NCBI GenBank assembly: GCA_902363835.1
Contig: CABJBM010000002.1
Span: 124,001-188,000 of the forward strand
Direction of reading: 5' to 3'
DNA length: 64,000 bases
Source of the DNA: Lachnospiraceae bacterium
GTDB lineage: Bacteria; Bacillota; Clostridia; Lachnospirales; Lachnospiraceae
Shown here piece after piece: positions 27,471 through 36,634 of this stretch. The stretch's first letter is position 1, and the number at the start of each line of letters is the position of its first letter. The translations under genes and the position numbers were made by a program. Under the pieces are notes generated by a model that was given only the letters and a program-made list of their open reading frames with translations, searched no databases and was not told the DNA's origin.

Positions 27471-28430
27471 CTATACAATTCCTCTTCCGCGGACCTTGTG
27501 GCTTGCCTTGTTGCAGATCAGAACAAGAAAGCAGCCTACCAGCGAAGAGGTGAGACCTACCGCCGTGGTATAGCCGTAGTCAGGAAGAGCCCCGGAATTA
27601 AATGTTTGTGTGTATATGTAAGTCTGAAGTACATCCGCCTTCTGAACAACCGCATCATTCTGCAGTACGAATACGGATTCAAATAAGTTCATGACCTTTG
27701 CAAGATTTAAGATCAGAACCGTGATAATGGTATTGGAAAGTCCAGGCAGGGTAATGTAACGCATCTGATTCCAGAGTCCTGCCCCGTCCATGGAAGCAGC
27801 CTCGTAAAGCTCCGGGCTGATTCCGGAAAGCGTCGCCATGAAGATGATCGTTCCCCAGCCGGTGTCCTTCCAGACGTTGATGACATAAAACATGGGACGC
27901 CACCAGTTCTGGTTTCCCAGAAAATAGATTCCTTCTTTTACAATGCCAAGCTTCATTAATATGGAGTTGACCAGTCCGGCACTTGTGGGAGACAGAATCA
28001 GGGTAAAGACGGAGGCAGTAACTACCCATGACATGAAATGAGGAAGGTATACCACTGTCTGGGAGAACTTTTTAAATATCAGGGATTTCAGCTCATTGAG
28101 CATAAGAGAAAGTACAACTCCCATGAAAGTATTTAACAAGAGCTTCGTGACACTTAAGGTTATGGTATTGCCGAAGGCGTTCCAAAACCCGGGCATGTTT
28201 ATCATCTTCTCAAAATTTGCCAGGCCTACGAATGCAGGATCCTTGATGCCTTTGTAGGAATAAAAAGCAAGCCGGATTCCGAACATGGGAAGATAATGAA
28301 AGACCACTGCAAAAATAAGAACAGGAAGAAACATCATGTAAAATCCTCTGTAATAATAAATCGAAACAAGCAGAGGCCGTTTATTTTCGCCTGCAGCATT
28401 TGCTGCAGGCCTTTTCTTTATTTTACTCAT
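27471..28430 (-). CDS. ABC sugar importer permease, LplB type
   Basis: 319 residues, preceded by GGAAGG. Six membrane helices, a Lys/Arg-rich N-terminus and the EAA loop (ELYEAASMDGAGLWNQMRYITLPGL). This is the first permease partner of the CUT1 importer with the gene at 26621 and the binding protein at 28447. LplB/YtcP-type permeases usually serve oligosaccharides of plant polysaccharides (rhamnogalacturonan, xylan-type), which agrees with the downstream enzymes. Confidence 0.92.
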   Translation of the reverse strand: MSKIKKRPAANAAGENKRPLLVSIYYYRGFYMMFLPVLIFAVVFHYLPMFGIRLAFYSYKGIKDPAFVGLANFEKMINMPGFWNAFGNTITLSVTKLLLNTFMGVVLSLMLNELKSLIFKKFSQTVVYLPHFMSWVVTASVFTLILSPTSAGLVNSILMKLGIVKEGIYFLGNQNWWRPMFYVINVWKDTGWGTIIFMATLSGISPELYEAASMDGAGLWNQMRYITLPGLSNTIITVLILNLAKVMNLFESVFVLQNDAVVQKADVLQTYIYTQTFNSGALPDYGYTTAVGLTSSLVGCFLVLICNKASHKVRGRGIV

Positions 28431-28446
28431 ACTCTACCTTCCTGAA

Positions 28447-30018
28447 CTATTTTGCAGATGCCTGTTCATTCAGGGAATCAACGATCATCTGGGACCATTT
28501 TGCCCCGTTTTCAGCTTCAAAGCGCTTATACCCTTCTTCAATGGAGATCCCCTGTACCACAACGTCCGCAATGATGGAGTTCTTTAACGTGGTCAAGTCT
28601 CCGTTATAGGTTGCCATCACCTCAGTGGAAGGCACGATCTGGGCCTGGCGGCAGTTTTCATTAAACATGGTCTGGGATTCCCTGGCTGATTCCTCCACAG
28701 TATCTTTCCCTGGATTACTATCCCATTCCGCTATGGAAAGCATGGGATCCATGTGCTGTTTTGTGTACTGGGTACCTGGGAACTCCAGGCTTTCTTTTAA
28801 ATGGAACACGCCTTCCTCATATGAATTGTCCAGCACGGACTCTGCCTTTGCTGACCAGTGGATATCTTCCACTCCATAGGTCCACAAAGTCTGCATATCC
28901 CCTCCATCCAGCATGGATTCAATGAGATACTTGTACACGCCTTCCGGATTCTCACAGGCAGATGTAATCGCCCATACAGGAGGAATTCTCTCGATATAGC
29001 TGCCTGTTTCCTTAAGAGGCTTTAATGCAACCAGCTCCCCGTCTTTCCCGTTTTTCTCCAGATTGCTCTTTAAATTGGTTGCCCATGTACCTGCCCAGTA
29101 AGTAAATACACCGAACTTATCCTCATAAAACTTATTGCGGCAATCCTTGCTTCCGTTGGTCAGGGTTTCTTTATCAATATAACCGGCTGCATAGGCTTCC
29201 CGCAGCCTTGTCAGGGCTTCCTTAAAGTTGTCCTTTGCAAAACCGTCGTACCATACGCCGTCATCTCCCTTTATAAAAGAAGGATATGCATCCTGGTAAA
29301 ATTCCGGCAGATAGTTTACATAAGGAGCCTCTGTTCCAACGATTCCAGGTGCGGAAACGCCGTAGGTGTCCCCATTGACTCCGTTTCCGTCCGGATCACC
29401 CTCTGTAAATGCTTTCAGCATGTTCAAATACTCGTCATAGGTTTCAGGAACCTCTAATCCGCAATTGTCCAGCCATGCTTTCTTAACATAAGTGATGCAG
29501 CCATTTCCTCTGGTAACCGGAAGTCCATATAAATGTCCGTCGATCTTCATATTATCAATTACATCCTCACCTGTTACACGCCCGGAAGCCTTTAACTGAG
29601 AATTCTCCCAGGTATCTGTCATGTCCCACAATGCACCCTCCTGGGCATACCCGGTATAATAGGAGGAAGACAGGATTATTGCATCCGGCCAGTTATCAGG
29701 ACCCGAAGCAAAGGTCTGTCCAACCACATCATAATAAGCGTCATGATCCGGCTGTATAAATTCCAGATCAATACCGGTAAGCTCCTCCCACCTTTTTTCA
29801 AAGGCATCTCTGTTGTTAATCTTGGTGGTTACCGTTCCGTCTACTAAAACGGTAATCTTTTCCGGCTTTTTGATCTCATTTTCCGCTGTTGTTTCACCGG
29901 CAGATGATCCGGAACCGGTGGTTGGCGTTTCTGCAGTCTTTGAGGAACATCCGCTTAAGATGACAGAGGCCGCCATTGTCACGGCCATTCCAGCTGCAAG
30001 CATTTTCTTAATTCTCAT
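28447..30018 (-). CDS. Extracellular solute-binding lipoprotein for oligosaccharide import
   Basis: 523 residues from the ATG at 30018, with GGGAGG before it; an earlier in-frame ATG lacks this. The lipobox is LSGC after a hydrophobic signal, followed by a Ser/Thr/Gly/Glu linker. Body: KKPEKITVLVDGTV, WEELTGIDLEFIQ, DAIILSSSYYTGYAQEGALWDMT. It is a family 1 binding protein of the large LplA-like type. It would capture the sugar outside the cell and pass it to the two permeases. First gene of the operon, with a good promoter and palindrome upstream. Confidence 0.92.
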   Translation of the reverse strand: MRIKKMLAAGMAVTMAASVILSGCSSKTAETPTTGSGSSAGETTAENEIKKPEKITVLVDGTVTTKINNRDAFEKRWEELTGIDLEFIQPDHDAYYDVVGQTFASGPDNWPDAIILSSSYYTGYAQEGALWDMTDTWENSQLKASGRVTGEDVIDNMKIDGHLYGLPVTRGNGCITYVKKAWLDNCGLEVPETYDEYLNMLKAFTEGDPDGNGVNGDTYGVSAPGIVGTEAPYVNYLPEFYQDAYPSFIKGDDGVWYDGFAKDNFKEALTRLREAYAAGYIDKETLTNGSKDCRNKFYEDKFGVFTYWAGTWATNLKSNLEKNGKDGELVALKPLKETGSYIERIPPVWAITSACENPEGVYKYLIESMLDGGDMQTLWTYGVEDIHWSAKAESVLDNSYEEGVFHLKESLEFPGTQYTKQHMDPMLSIAEWDSNPGKDTVEESARESQTMFNENCRQAQIVPSTEVMATYNGDLTTLKNSIIADVVVQGISIEEGYKRFEAENGAKWSQMIVDSLNEQASAK

Positions 30019-30046
30019 TTCATACCTCCCATAAGAGTTTTTGTTG

Positions 30047-30059
30047 TGCGAATTTCGCA
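30047..30059. promoter_or_regulatory. Palindromic operator candidate at the importer start region
   Basis: TGCGAA-T-TTCGCA, a perfect 13-bp palindrome just downstream of the -10 at 30071-30066, about where transcription should begin. Confidence 0.5.
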
Positions 30060-30065
30060 TTGCCT

Positions 30066-30094
30066 ATCATAGCATCTGATCTCCGGCATATCAA
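30066..30094 (-). promoter_or_regulatory. Promoter of the polysaccharide importer operon
   Basis: On the minus strand TTGATA (30094-30089), 17 nt, TATGAT (30071-30066), the latter with a TGC extended -10. It lies in the 321-nt divergent region (30019-30339) shared with the AraC-type regulator. Apart from the two promoters and the palindrome, I see nothing else in that region. Confidence 0.7.
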
Positions 30095-30281
30095 CGCACA
30101 GTTTTTCCTGTCATTGTTCACTTTTTTCTACAGCAGTTTATTTTTCAAAAATCCATTGTGCAAATGGTACCATTTTTCTTTTCGATCATGGAGCAAAACA
30201 AATAATATGACAAAACAACGGTTATTTTTGAGTACATTTCTTATTATCAGTGTGCAGATTTTATCCGGTTGTCCCAATTTG

Positions 30282-30310
30282 TTGATTTTGATAATGATTC
30301 ATACTATAAT
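30282..30310 (+). promoter_or_regulatory. Promoter of the membrane-bound AraC regulator gene
   Basis: TTGATT (30282-30287), 17 nt, TATAAT (30305-30310). It lies about 30 nt before the start at 30340. Confidence 0.7.
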
Positions 30311-30339
30311 TTCTTCATACGAAAAAAGGAATGGTAAAC

Positions 30340-32577
30340 ATGAAAAAACAAAACAACAGCATCCCATTTAAAAATCAGCTGATGTTGTCCTACATTATGA
30401 TACTGGCAATAATTCTTATTATCGGAGTGGTCCTGTATTACATCTCCTGCTGTCAGGTCAAAAACGGCATCAACAAGCAGAACCGGCTCACCCTCTCCTC
30501 CTCTGTCACTCAGCTTGATTACACCATGAAGCTGATGAATGCGGCGGCGAGGCAGACCTCTTCCAATATCCTGTTTAATGACCTTTCCCATCTCACAGGA
30601 GAGGAAGGATCCGATTTTTACCATCTGGCCTATCAAACCCAGCTGAGTTTAAAATCCATTACTCCGGTAGAGTTTCTGCTTCCCATCAGCAATTCTTTTA
30701 TTTATATGAAAAATTCCAAATATGCAGTTTCCTCCACCTTGTTTTCGGATTATAATTTTTATATCCGGCACAATACAACGTATCAGATCGAGCCCAAACA
30801 GTTTTCCGAAGCCCTTTTAAACAGCGTGTTTTGGAACAAATTCATTCCCTTCGGACATTTGCAGAGCACAGCCAGGAGCTTTCTCTACATCCAGCCTCTC
30901 TCCGCCTCAGTTGTTAAAGCGGGAGCAGATTCTGTCCTGTGTTATGAATTTGACTACGATCTGATCACAGCATATTTTTCAGACATGAACTTATACGGAG
31001 AAGGATACCTGGTTGCTTACGACAAGAACGGCTCCCAGGCATTCCTTCTGTCAGGCGCAGAGGAAGTAAGCAGCTTTGACACCTTAAAAGGACTGGATTA
31101 CAGTAACCAGACCGCCCACTTCACCCCAAAGGAAAACCGCAGGGAAATGTTAGTGACCACGGTTTCCTCTTCCTATAATAACTGGACCTATTATCTGGTC
31201 CAGCCTGCGGACAAAGCTTATTACTCGATCCTCCCTTACCAGCGTTTTTTTACGGCCATTACCATTGCCTCCTTTGTCATCGGCGGAATCATAGCAGGAG
31301 TTTTTTCCTCCTTCGGCAGCCGCTGCCTGACCCAGCTGGCAAATGAACTGACCGTAACGGAGTCCATGGCCACCTCTTTAAACCTTCTGGTGGAAAAGCA
31401 GAAGCCAATGGTCATTGAATCCTACATGAGAAGGATCATGGAAGGAAGCATCACCACCAACGATGAAATGCAGTACATCATAGGTGAGCTTTCCTTAGAC
31501 CGGCCGGATACGAAATTCCACGTTTTATATACCGAGGTATCCCCTTCCGAGGATTCCATGATCCGCTCCAATGATCTGGAGCTGTGCCTTCAGAACTATG
31601 ACATGCTGGTAAGGGAGGCTCTGCGCCGTTACTATCCTGATACCGGGTATATATACAAGCCGTCTGACCGGGTATTTGCCGTTTTAATTTCCTCCGACAA
31701 ATCTGTCCCCCCAACACAGGCCATCAGCCGGGACATGGATATTTTTATTGCCCTGCACAAAGAGCTTCTGGAAAAGTACGGAATCTGGATCAGCGGAGGA
31801 TTAGGCGGCAGAAACGGTTTCATCTCTTACACATGGAAATCCTACCAGCAGGCAAAGGAAGCGAAATCTATTACCACTGCGGAAAAATATATTTTAAGCT
31901 GTGATTTCACTCATTCCAGCGATGTCTATTATTACCCGGAAAGCCTTTCCGTCCAGTTAAGCGGTTTTATTTCCATAGGAAACAAGGACCAGGTCCGAGA
32001 GCTGTTTAAGCTCCTTAAGAATGAAAACACCGGAAAAAGAAACCTTTCCTGCACCCAGCAGCGCTGGCTGATCTCTGATGTACGCGCTACTGTATTCAAA
32101 AAGAGGCACAACATCATCACAGACAGTCTGGCGCCTGAAAAATTAAAGCTTTTGGACATGATCGACAAGCAGTTTGAAGGAGAGATGAGCCTGGACAGCT
32201 TGAAAACCATTGCAATCCAGCTGTGTGATGTATGCGGCTCCGAAGGAAATGAACTGATTCTTAAAATACAGGAATACATAAACAGCAACTATCACGATGC
32301 CAATTTGTGCCTGACAAAAATTTCCGATGAGTTCGGGATTTCAGAAAATTATTTCAGTTATCTGTTTAAAAAAGAGGTATCAGAAAACTTTTCCACCTAC
32401 TTAGAGCGGCTGCGCATGGCCAAGGCAAAGGAAATGATCCTGGAATCTGACACAAGCCTGTCGCTCCTGTACCAGTATCTTGGATACAACAATGCCGCCT
32501 CTTTCCGGCGGGTATTTAAAAAGAATTTTGGTGTATCACCAAAGGAAATGAGGGATAAAGTCAATGCAAAACAGTAG
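30340..32577 (+). CDS. Membrane-anchored AraC-type regulator with extracellular sensor
   Basis: 745 residues. The ATG at 30340 has AGGA 10 nt before it; the ATG at 30331 abuts the site. One membrane helix near the N-terminus (LSYIMILAIILIIGVVLYYI), an outer sensor region (about 40-300), a second helix (ITIASFVIGGIIAGVF), a cytosolic linker, and a C-terminal AraC double helix-turn-helix (LTKISDEFGISENYFSYLFKKE and YQYLGYNNAASFRRVFKKNFGVSP). This layout matches the regulators that control LplABC-type importers in related bacteria. It is divergent from the importer and likely activates it. The stop overlaps the next gene by 14 nt. Confidence 0.9.
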   Translation: MKKQNNSIPFKNQLMLSYIMILAIILIIGVVLYYISCCQVKNGINKQNRLTLSSSVTQLDYTMKLMNAAARQTSSNILFNDLSHLTGEEGSDFYHLAYQTQLSLKSITPVEFLLPISNSFIYMKNSKYAVSSTLFSDYNFYIRHNTTYQIEPKQFSEALLNSVFWNKFIPFGHLQSTARSFLYIQPLSASVVKAGADSVLCYEFDYDLITAYFSDMNLYGEGYLVAYDKNGSQAFLLSGAEEVSSFDTLKGLDYSNQTAHFTPKENRREMLVTTVSSSYNNWTYYLVQPADKAYYSILPYQRFFTAITIASFVIGGIIAGVFSSFGSRCLTQLANELTVTESMATSLNLLVEKQKPMVIESYMRRIMEGSITTNDEMQYIIGELSLDRPDTKFHVLYTEVSPSEDSMIRSNDLELCLQNYDMLVREALRRYYPDTGYIYKPSDRVFAVLISSDKSVPPTQAISRDMDIFIALHKELLEKYGIWISGGLGGRNGFISYTWKSYQQAKEAKSITTAEKYILSCDFTHSSDVYYYPESLSVQLSGFISIGNKDQVRELFKLLKNENTGKRNLSCTQQRWLISDVRATVFKKRHNIITDSLAPEKLKLLDMIDKQFEGEMSLDSLKTIAIQLCDVCGSEGNELILKIQEYINSNYHDANLCLTKISDEFGISENYFSYLFKKEVSENFSTYLERLRMAKAKEMILESDTSLSLLYQYLGYNNAASFRRVFKKNFGVSPKEMRDKVNAKQ

Positions 32578-33898
32578 ATTTAAGAATATTCCGGAACTAA
32601 CAGAAGCCCTTTGGCTCAGGCTTAAAAAAAGCGGGCTGCCCATCCACAGCTTTCTTGCCCAACAGGGAGGCACGATTTTGAAGGAGACTTATAAAGCCCC
32701 CTACACTGCCTCGGATCTTCACCGCATGTTTTCCATTACAAAAAGCTTTTGTTCCCTTGCCACAGGCTTTCTTTATGCAGATGGAAAACTTTCTCTGGAT
32801 GACAGGATCACGGATTATTTCCCGGAATACTGTTCCTGCGGAGAGATTCATCCCTGGCTGAAAGAGATGACCATACGCCATATGCTTTCCATGGAAACCT
32901 GCCACTCCGCTACCACATACAAAGCGGATCCAGGCAAAAACTGGGTGGAAAGCTTCTTCACCACGCCTCCCACCCACAGAAGCGGTCAGATATTTCTTTA
33001 CGACACCTCTTCCAGCCATACGCTGGCTGCCCTTGTAATAAAGCTGACAGGAAAAGGGGTTCTGGATTATCTAAGGGAAAAATGTCTGGATGAAACCGGT
33101 TTCTCCAAGGATGCTTACATCATCCCTGATCCATTTGGTTCAGAAATGGGAGGCTCCGGCCTTATGGCCCGCCCCATGGACTTATTAAAGCTGGGCCGGT
33201 TTTGTATGGATACCATTAAAAATGGAACCGGGAAATTTGCAGAGTATTTAAGAGAGGCGGTTGCCTTTAAGGTTCCTACCATTCATTTTGGTCAGACTAC
33301 AGATGAACAGCAGGGATACGGATATCAGTTCTGGCGCATCCGGAATGGATTTGCTATGTATGGCATGGGGGGCCAGTATGTCCTTTTTTATCCTGATTCT
33401 GATCTGATTTTCGTTGTCACAGCGGATACACAAAATATAAAAGGCGGAAACCAGAAGATCCTGGACTTGATCCATGATGCGGTTGAAGAAATCCAAAGCG
33501 GCCCGGAACAGATAAGGAAGCAAAAAGGTCCCGGAGCCTGGGATGTCTCTTACGGGCTTTGTGCAAATCCAGGCGGTTTTTCCAGGCTTTCCCTCTCCTT
33601 TGGTCCGGAAGATGGTACCCTTGTTCTCTCCGCCCCTGACTCTGCCTTTCATATTCCATTTTCTTTTCACAGCCAGAAAGTAAGCATTCTGGAAGGATAT
33701 AACCAGAGAATAGCCGTACAGGGAGTGTGGGCCGGACCCGATTCCCTTTACTTACCGGTCCAGATCGCAGGAGAATGTGTGGGGTCCATCCATTTCCTGC
33801 TCCGGCTGTCTGATAAAAGGATCACGGTGTGGATGAAAAAAATAGAAGAAACATACTTTCATGAGTTCCAGGGATTTCTGGAAGGGATAAAAGAATAA
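32564..33898 (+). CDS. Serine hydrolase, beta-lactamase/esterase (class C-like) family
   Basis: 444 residues, no signal peptide. The class C/EstB-type catalytic core is visible: SITK (nucleophile Ser and Lys) in HRMFSITKSFCSLATG, and a YDTSSSH segment in place of Tyr-x-Asn/Ser. A C-terminal beta-rich domain (about 310-444) is present. In this superfamily such proteins act as esterases or peptidases; antibiotic resistance is not implied. GAGGGA lies before the ATG inside the upstream regulator gene, and the two reading frames overlap by 14 nt, so the two are coupled. It may deacylate sugars in this locus. Confidence 0.8.
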   Translation: MQNSRFKNIPELTEALWLRLKKSGLPIHSFLAQQGGTILKETYKAPYTASDLHRMFSITKSFCSLATGFLYADGKLSLDDRITDYFPEYCSCGEIHPWLKEMTIRHMLSMETCHSATTYKADPGKNWVESFFTTPPTHRSGQIFLYDTSSSHTLAALVIKLTGKGVLDYLREKCLDETGFSKDAYIIPDPFGSEMGGSGLMARPMDLLKLGRFCMDTIKNGTGKFAEYLREAVAFKVPTIHFGQTTDEQQGYGYQFWRIRNGFAMYGMGGQYVLFYPDSDLIFVVTADTQNIKGGNQKILDLIHDAVEEIQSGPEQIRKQKGPGAWDVSYGLCANPGGFSRLSLSFGPEDGTLVLSAPDSAFHIPFSFHSQKVSILEGYNQRIAVQGVWAGPDSLYLPVQIAGECVGSIHFLLRLSDKRITVWMKKIEETYFHEFQGFLEGIKE

Positions 33899-33925
33899 AA
33901 AACAATCTGTATCAAATATGCAAAA

Positions 33926-33966
33926 ACAGGTTGGAAAGTCTGTATCCATAAGACTTTCCAACCTGT
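33926..33966 (-). terminator. Terminator at the end of the MacAB-like operon
   Basis: Perfect 16-bp arms (ACAGGTTGGAAAGTCT and its complement) with a 9-nt loop, followed on the minus strand by TTTTTG. It lies after the tandem repeats at 33968-34173. Confidence 0.8.
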
Positions 33967-33967
33967 A

Positions 33968-34173
33968 ATAATATAACTTATCTGAACTTGCAAAGCAAGT
34001 GAAGATAAAAGGGCTGTTTTTCAGCCCGTCCATCCGATTATGAAAACATCTTTTGTTTTCATAATATAACTTATCCGAGCTTGCAAGGCAAGTGAGGATA
34101 AAAGGGCTGTTTTCAGCCCGTCCATCCGATTATGAAAACATCTTTTGTTTTCATAATATAACTTATCCTCACT
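33968..34173. repeat. Two-unit tandem structured repeat (92-93 bp) with a partial third unit
   Basis: Units at 33968-34060 (93 bp) and 34061-34152 (92 bp), then a partial third to 34173. Each unit holds three inverted repeats: TTATGAAAAC/GTTTTCATAA, GGGCTG/CAGCCC (on the minus strand followed by TTTTAT, terminator-like), and an outer TTATCC..CTTGC/GCAAG..GGATAA hairpin. Between units the outer hairpin changes from TTATCC/GGATAA to TTATCT/AGATAA, a compensatory pair of changes. It fills most of the 303-nt gap 33899-34201. Confidence 0.85.
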
Positions 34174-34201
34174 CTGGGCTCATCAGGTCTCCCGCAATTC
34201 T

Positions 34202-35413
34202 TTATTCATACCTCAGGGCATCGATGGGATCTGCCTTTGCCGCCTTGGAAGCAGGGTAAATGCCGAAGAACAAGCCAACCAACGCCGAGAAGCCAACTGC
34301 CACCAGAACAACCCCCGGTTTTATCACCACCGACAGGCCAAAAAGCGCTCCTCCTGCCAGCACAAGTCCTCCGCCGACCACAACTCCCAGGATCCCGCCA
34401 AAGGCGGAAAGAATGGCTGATTCGGTTAAAAACTGGATCAGAACATCCCTTGTTCTTGCTCCCAGAGCCTTTCTGATCCCGATTTCTCTTGTTCGTTCCG
34501 TAACGGATACCAGCATGATGTTCATGATCCCGATTCCTCCTACCAGAAGGGAGATGGCTGCGATCCCTCCCACGGCAGCGGACAGGCCTCCCATAAGTGT
34601 GTCCGCACTTCCCATTTCACTGGACACAGAATAAAAGGTGACATCTTCCTTGTTCCGGTTCTTAGCCTTTGCCACATAGGAAGTGAACCTTTCAGAAAAG
34701 GAATTCATGTCGGTTCCCTCCTTTGCATAAAGGCGCAGGCTGTAAATGTTGTCATTGGGCCAGGTCAGCAGGGTATCCGGCACATATCCTGCCTTGGTCT
34801 CGCTGGCCCCGGACATCATGGCTTCAAAGGGATTCTGGTCCAGCCGGTAGATACCCACAACGTTGTAATCGTCCGTAACTCCGTAAATGGTGGTGCGGAA
34901 GGTTTTTCCCACCGCATTTTCCATTCCGAACAGAGCCTCCGCCCCCTTTGCCTCCAGCACGACATTGTTTTTTCTTCCTTTAATATCAGCCTCATTTAAA
35001 TTGCGGCCATAAATGATGTCGATCTTCTGGACCTGGGGATAATTGGCGTAGATTCCTTCAAACCGGTACTTGATCTTATTGCGGCCAAAGACAGCCTCTG
35101 CATTGACGCTGGCATTGCTGTCTAAGTAGGTGATATCGTCTCCGAATACCTCTTTCACCCGATCCATTTCGTCCAGGGTAAAGTAATCGCTTTGCCTCAT
35201 ATCCTCCCCATCCTTTGGCCAGACATAGACATAAGCCAGGGTAACTCCCACATTTTTATAAAGGTCAGATACCATAAACCGCATGGTGTCTCCGATTGAT
35301 ACAATGGCAATGACGGACCCAATGCCTATGATAATCCCAAGCATGGTCAGAAAGGACCTCATCTTGTTGGCCTTGATGGCATGTATGGCCATACTCATAT
35401 TTTCCAGCAGCAT
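34202..35413 (-). CDS. MacB/FtsX-type ABC exporter permease (second of tandem pair)
   Basis: 403 residues, preceded by AGGAGGGG. Membrane helix near residues 20-42 ([22 protein letters not shown]), a large outer domain (about 45-280), and three C-terminal helices with the FtsX-family signature [34 protein letters not shown]. It is the paralogue of the gene just upstream, sharing the first 11 residues almost fully and the whole layout. The pair probably forms a heterodimer with the ATPase at 36625. The exported compound is unknown. Confidence 0.9.
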   Translation of the reverse strand: MLLENMSMAIHAIKANKMRSFLTMLGIIIGIGSVIAIVSIGDTMRFMVSDLYKNVGVTLAYVYVWPKDGEDMRQSDYFTLDEMDRVKEVFGDDITYLDSNASVNAEAVFGRNKIKYRFEGIYANYPQVQKIDIIYGRNLNEADIKGRKNNVVLEAKGAEALFGMENAVGKTFRTTIYGVTDDYNVVGIYRLDQNPFEAMMSGASETKAGYVPDTLLTWPNDNIYSLRLYAKEGTDMNSFSERFTSYVAKAKNRNKEDVTFYSVSSEMGSADTLMGGLSAAVGGIAAISLLVGGIGIMNIMLVSVTERTREIGIRKALGARTRDVLIQFLTESAILSAFGGILGVVVGGGLVLAGGALFGLSVVIKPGVVLVAVGFSALVGLFFGIYPASKAAKADPIDALRYE

Positions 35414-35425
35414 GACGTTCCCCTC

Positions 35426-36634
35426 CTATTCATATCTTAAGGCTTCAATGGGATCTTTTTTCGCTGCCTTGGAAGCCGGATAAAGCCCAAAGAATATGCC
35501 CACTAAAGCCGAGAATCCTACTGCCAGGACCACTACAGAGGGCCTGATGACCACTGTCATTTGAAAAGCGGCTCCCCCTGCTTTCACAAGAGCGACTCCA
35601 AGAAGGATTCCGATGATTCCTCCGCAGGCCGACATAAAGGCAGACTCTGTCAAAAACTGGATCATAATATCTCTTGTCCTCGCGCCAAGAGCCTTGCGGA
35701 CCCCGATTTCCCTGGTTCGTTCCGTGACGGAAACCATCATGATATTCATGATCCCGATCCCTCCTACCAGCAAAGAAATGGCGGCAATTCCGCCGACAGC
35801 GGCCGCCATGCCGGAAAGGCCGGCATCTACGCTTCCCATCTGTTCGGCAACGGACATGGTCCGGATTTCCGATTCCGGGCGGCCCTTTAATTTTGCCACG
35901 TACCTGGTAAGTTCCGTCAGAAATGCATTCATATCTACTCCATCCCTGACATAAAAGTTCAAGTCCTGAAAAAAATCATTGGATTTTGTTAGGACCGTAT
36001 AGGGCAGAAACCCTGACTGAGTCTGTCCGTTTCCCAATAACATGGCCATCATGGGAGAAATATCCTTATGATAGACTCCAACAACCATATACTCCTGGGT
36101 GTCTTTATTAATGGTCATGCGGAAGGTTCTGCCAACACAGTCGGCGGTGCCGAACAGCTCCACCGCCCCCTTATCCTCCAAAACCACATGATTTGCCGCT
36201 CCTTTTACATCCGCCGTATTGATGGCTCTTCCGTAAATGATATCCAATGGCTGTACATCGGTATAATTGGAATCAATCCCCTGGAATTGATACTTAACCT
36301 TTCTCCGCCCATTGACAGCCTCTGCATCGGCACTGGCATCGCTGTCAATATACTGGATCTTATCCTGGTACACGTCCCTGACCCGGTCCATTTCATCCCT
36401 GGTAAAATAATCTGACATCCGGAAATCCGTCACATCCCAGGACACCATAATGATGGCCCGGTTAAAGCCCACATCCTTATAGGCATCGGAAAATAAATTC
36501 CTCATGCTGTCTCCTACGGATACAATGGCGATCACCGCCCCAATGCCGATGATGATTCCCAGCATGGTCAAAAAGGATCTCATTTTATTGGACCGTATGG
36601 CGTGAAGCGCCATACTCATGTTTTCTAACAGCAT
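35426..36634 (-). CDS. MacB/FtsX-type ABC exporter permease (first of tandem pair)
   Basis: 402 residues, preceded by GAAGGGA inside the ATPase gene, which it overlaps by 10 nt. Same architecture as the downstream paralogue: N-terminal helix, large outer domain, and three C-terminal helices with [23 protein letters not shown]. Tandem duplication is clear because both begin MLLENMSMA and keep identical FtsX motifs, while the outer domains have diverged. Membrane location. Confidence 0.9.
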   Translation of the reverse strand: MLLENMSMALHAIRSNKMRSFLTMLGIIIGIGAVIAIVSVGDSMRNLFSDAYKDVGFNRAIIMVSWDVTDFRMSDYFTRDEMDRVRDVYQDKIQYIDSDASADAEAVNGRRKVKYQFQGIDSNYTDVQPLDIIYGRAINTADVKGAANHVVLEDKGAVELFGTADCVGRTFRMTINKDTQEYMVVGVYHKDISPMMAMLLGNGQTQSGFLPYTVLTKSNDFFQDLNFYVRDGVDMNAFLTELTRYVAKLKGRPESEIRTMSVAEQMGSVDAGLSGMAAAVGGIAAISLLVGGIGIMNIMMVSVTERTREIGVRKALGARTRDIMIQFLTESAFMSACGGIIGILLGVALVKAGGAAFQMTVVIRPSVVVLAVGFSALVGIFFGLYPASKAAKKDPIEALRYE

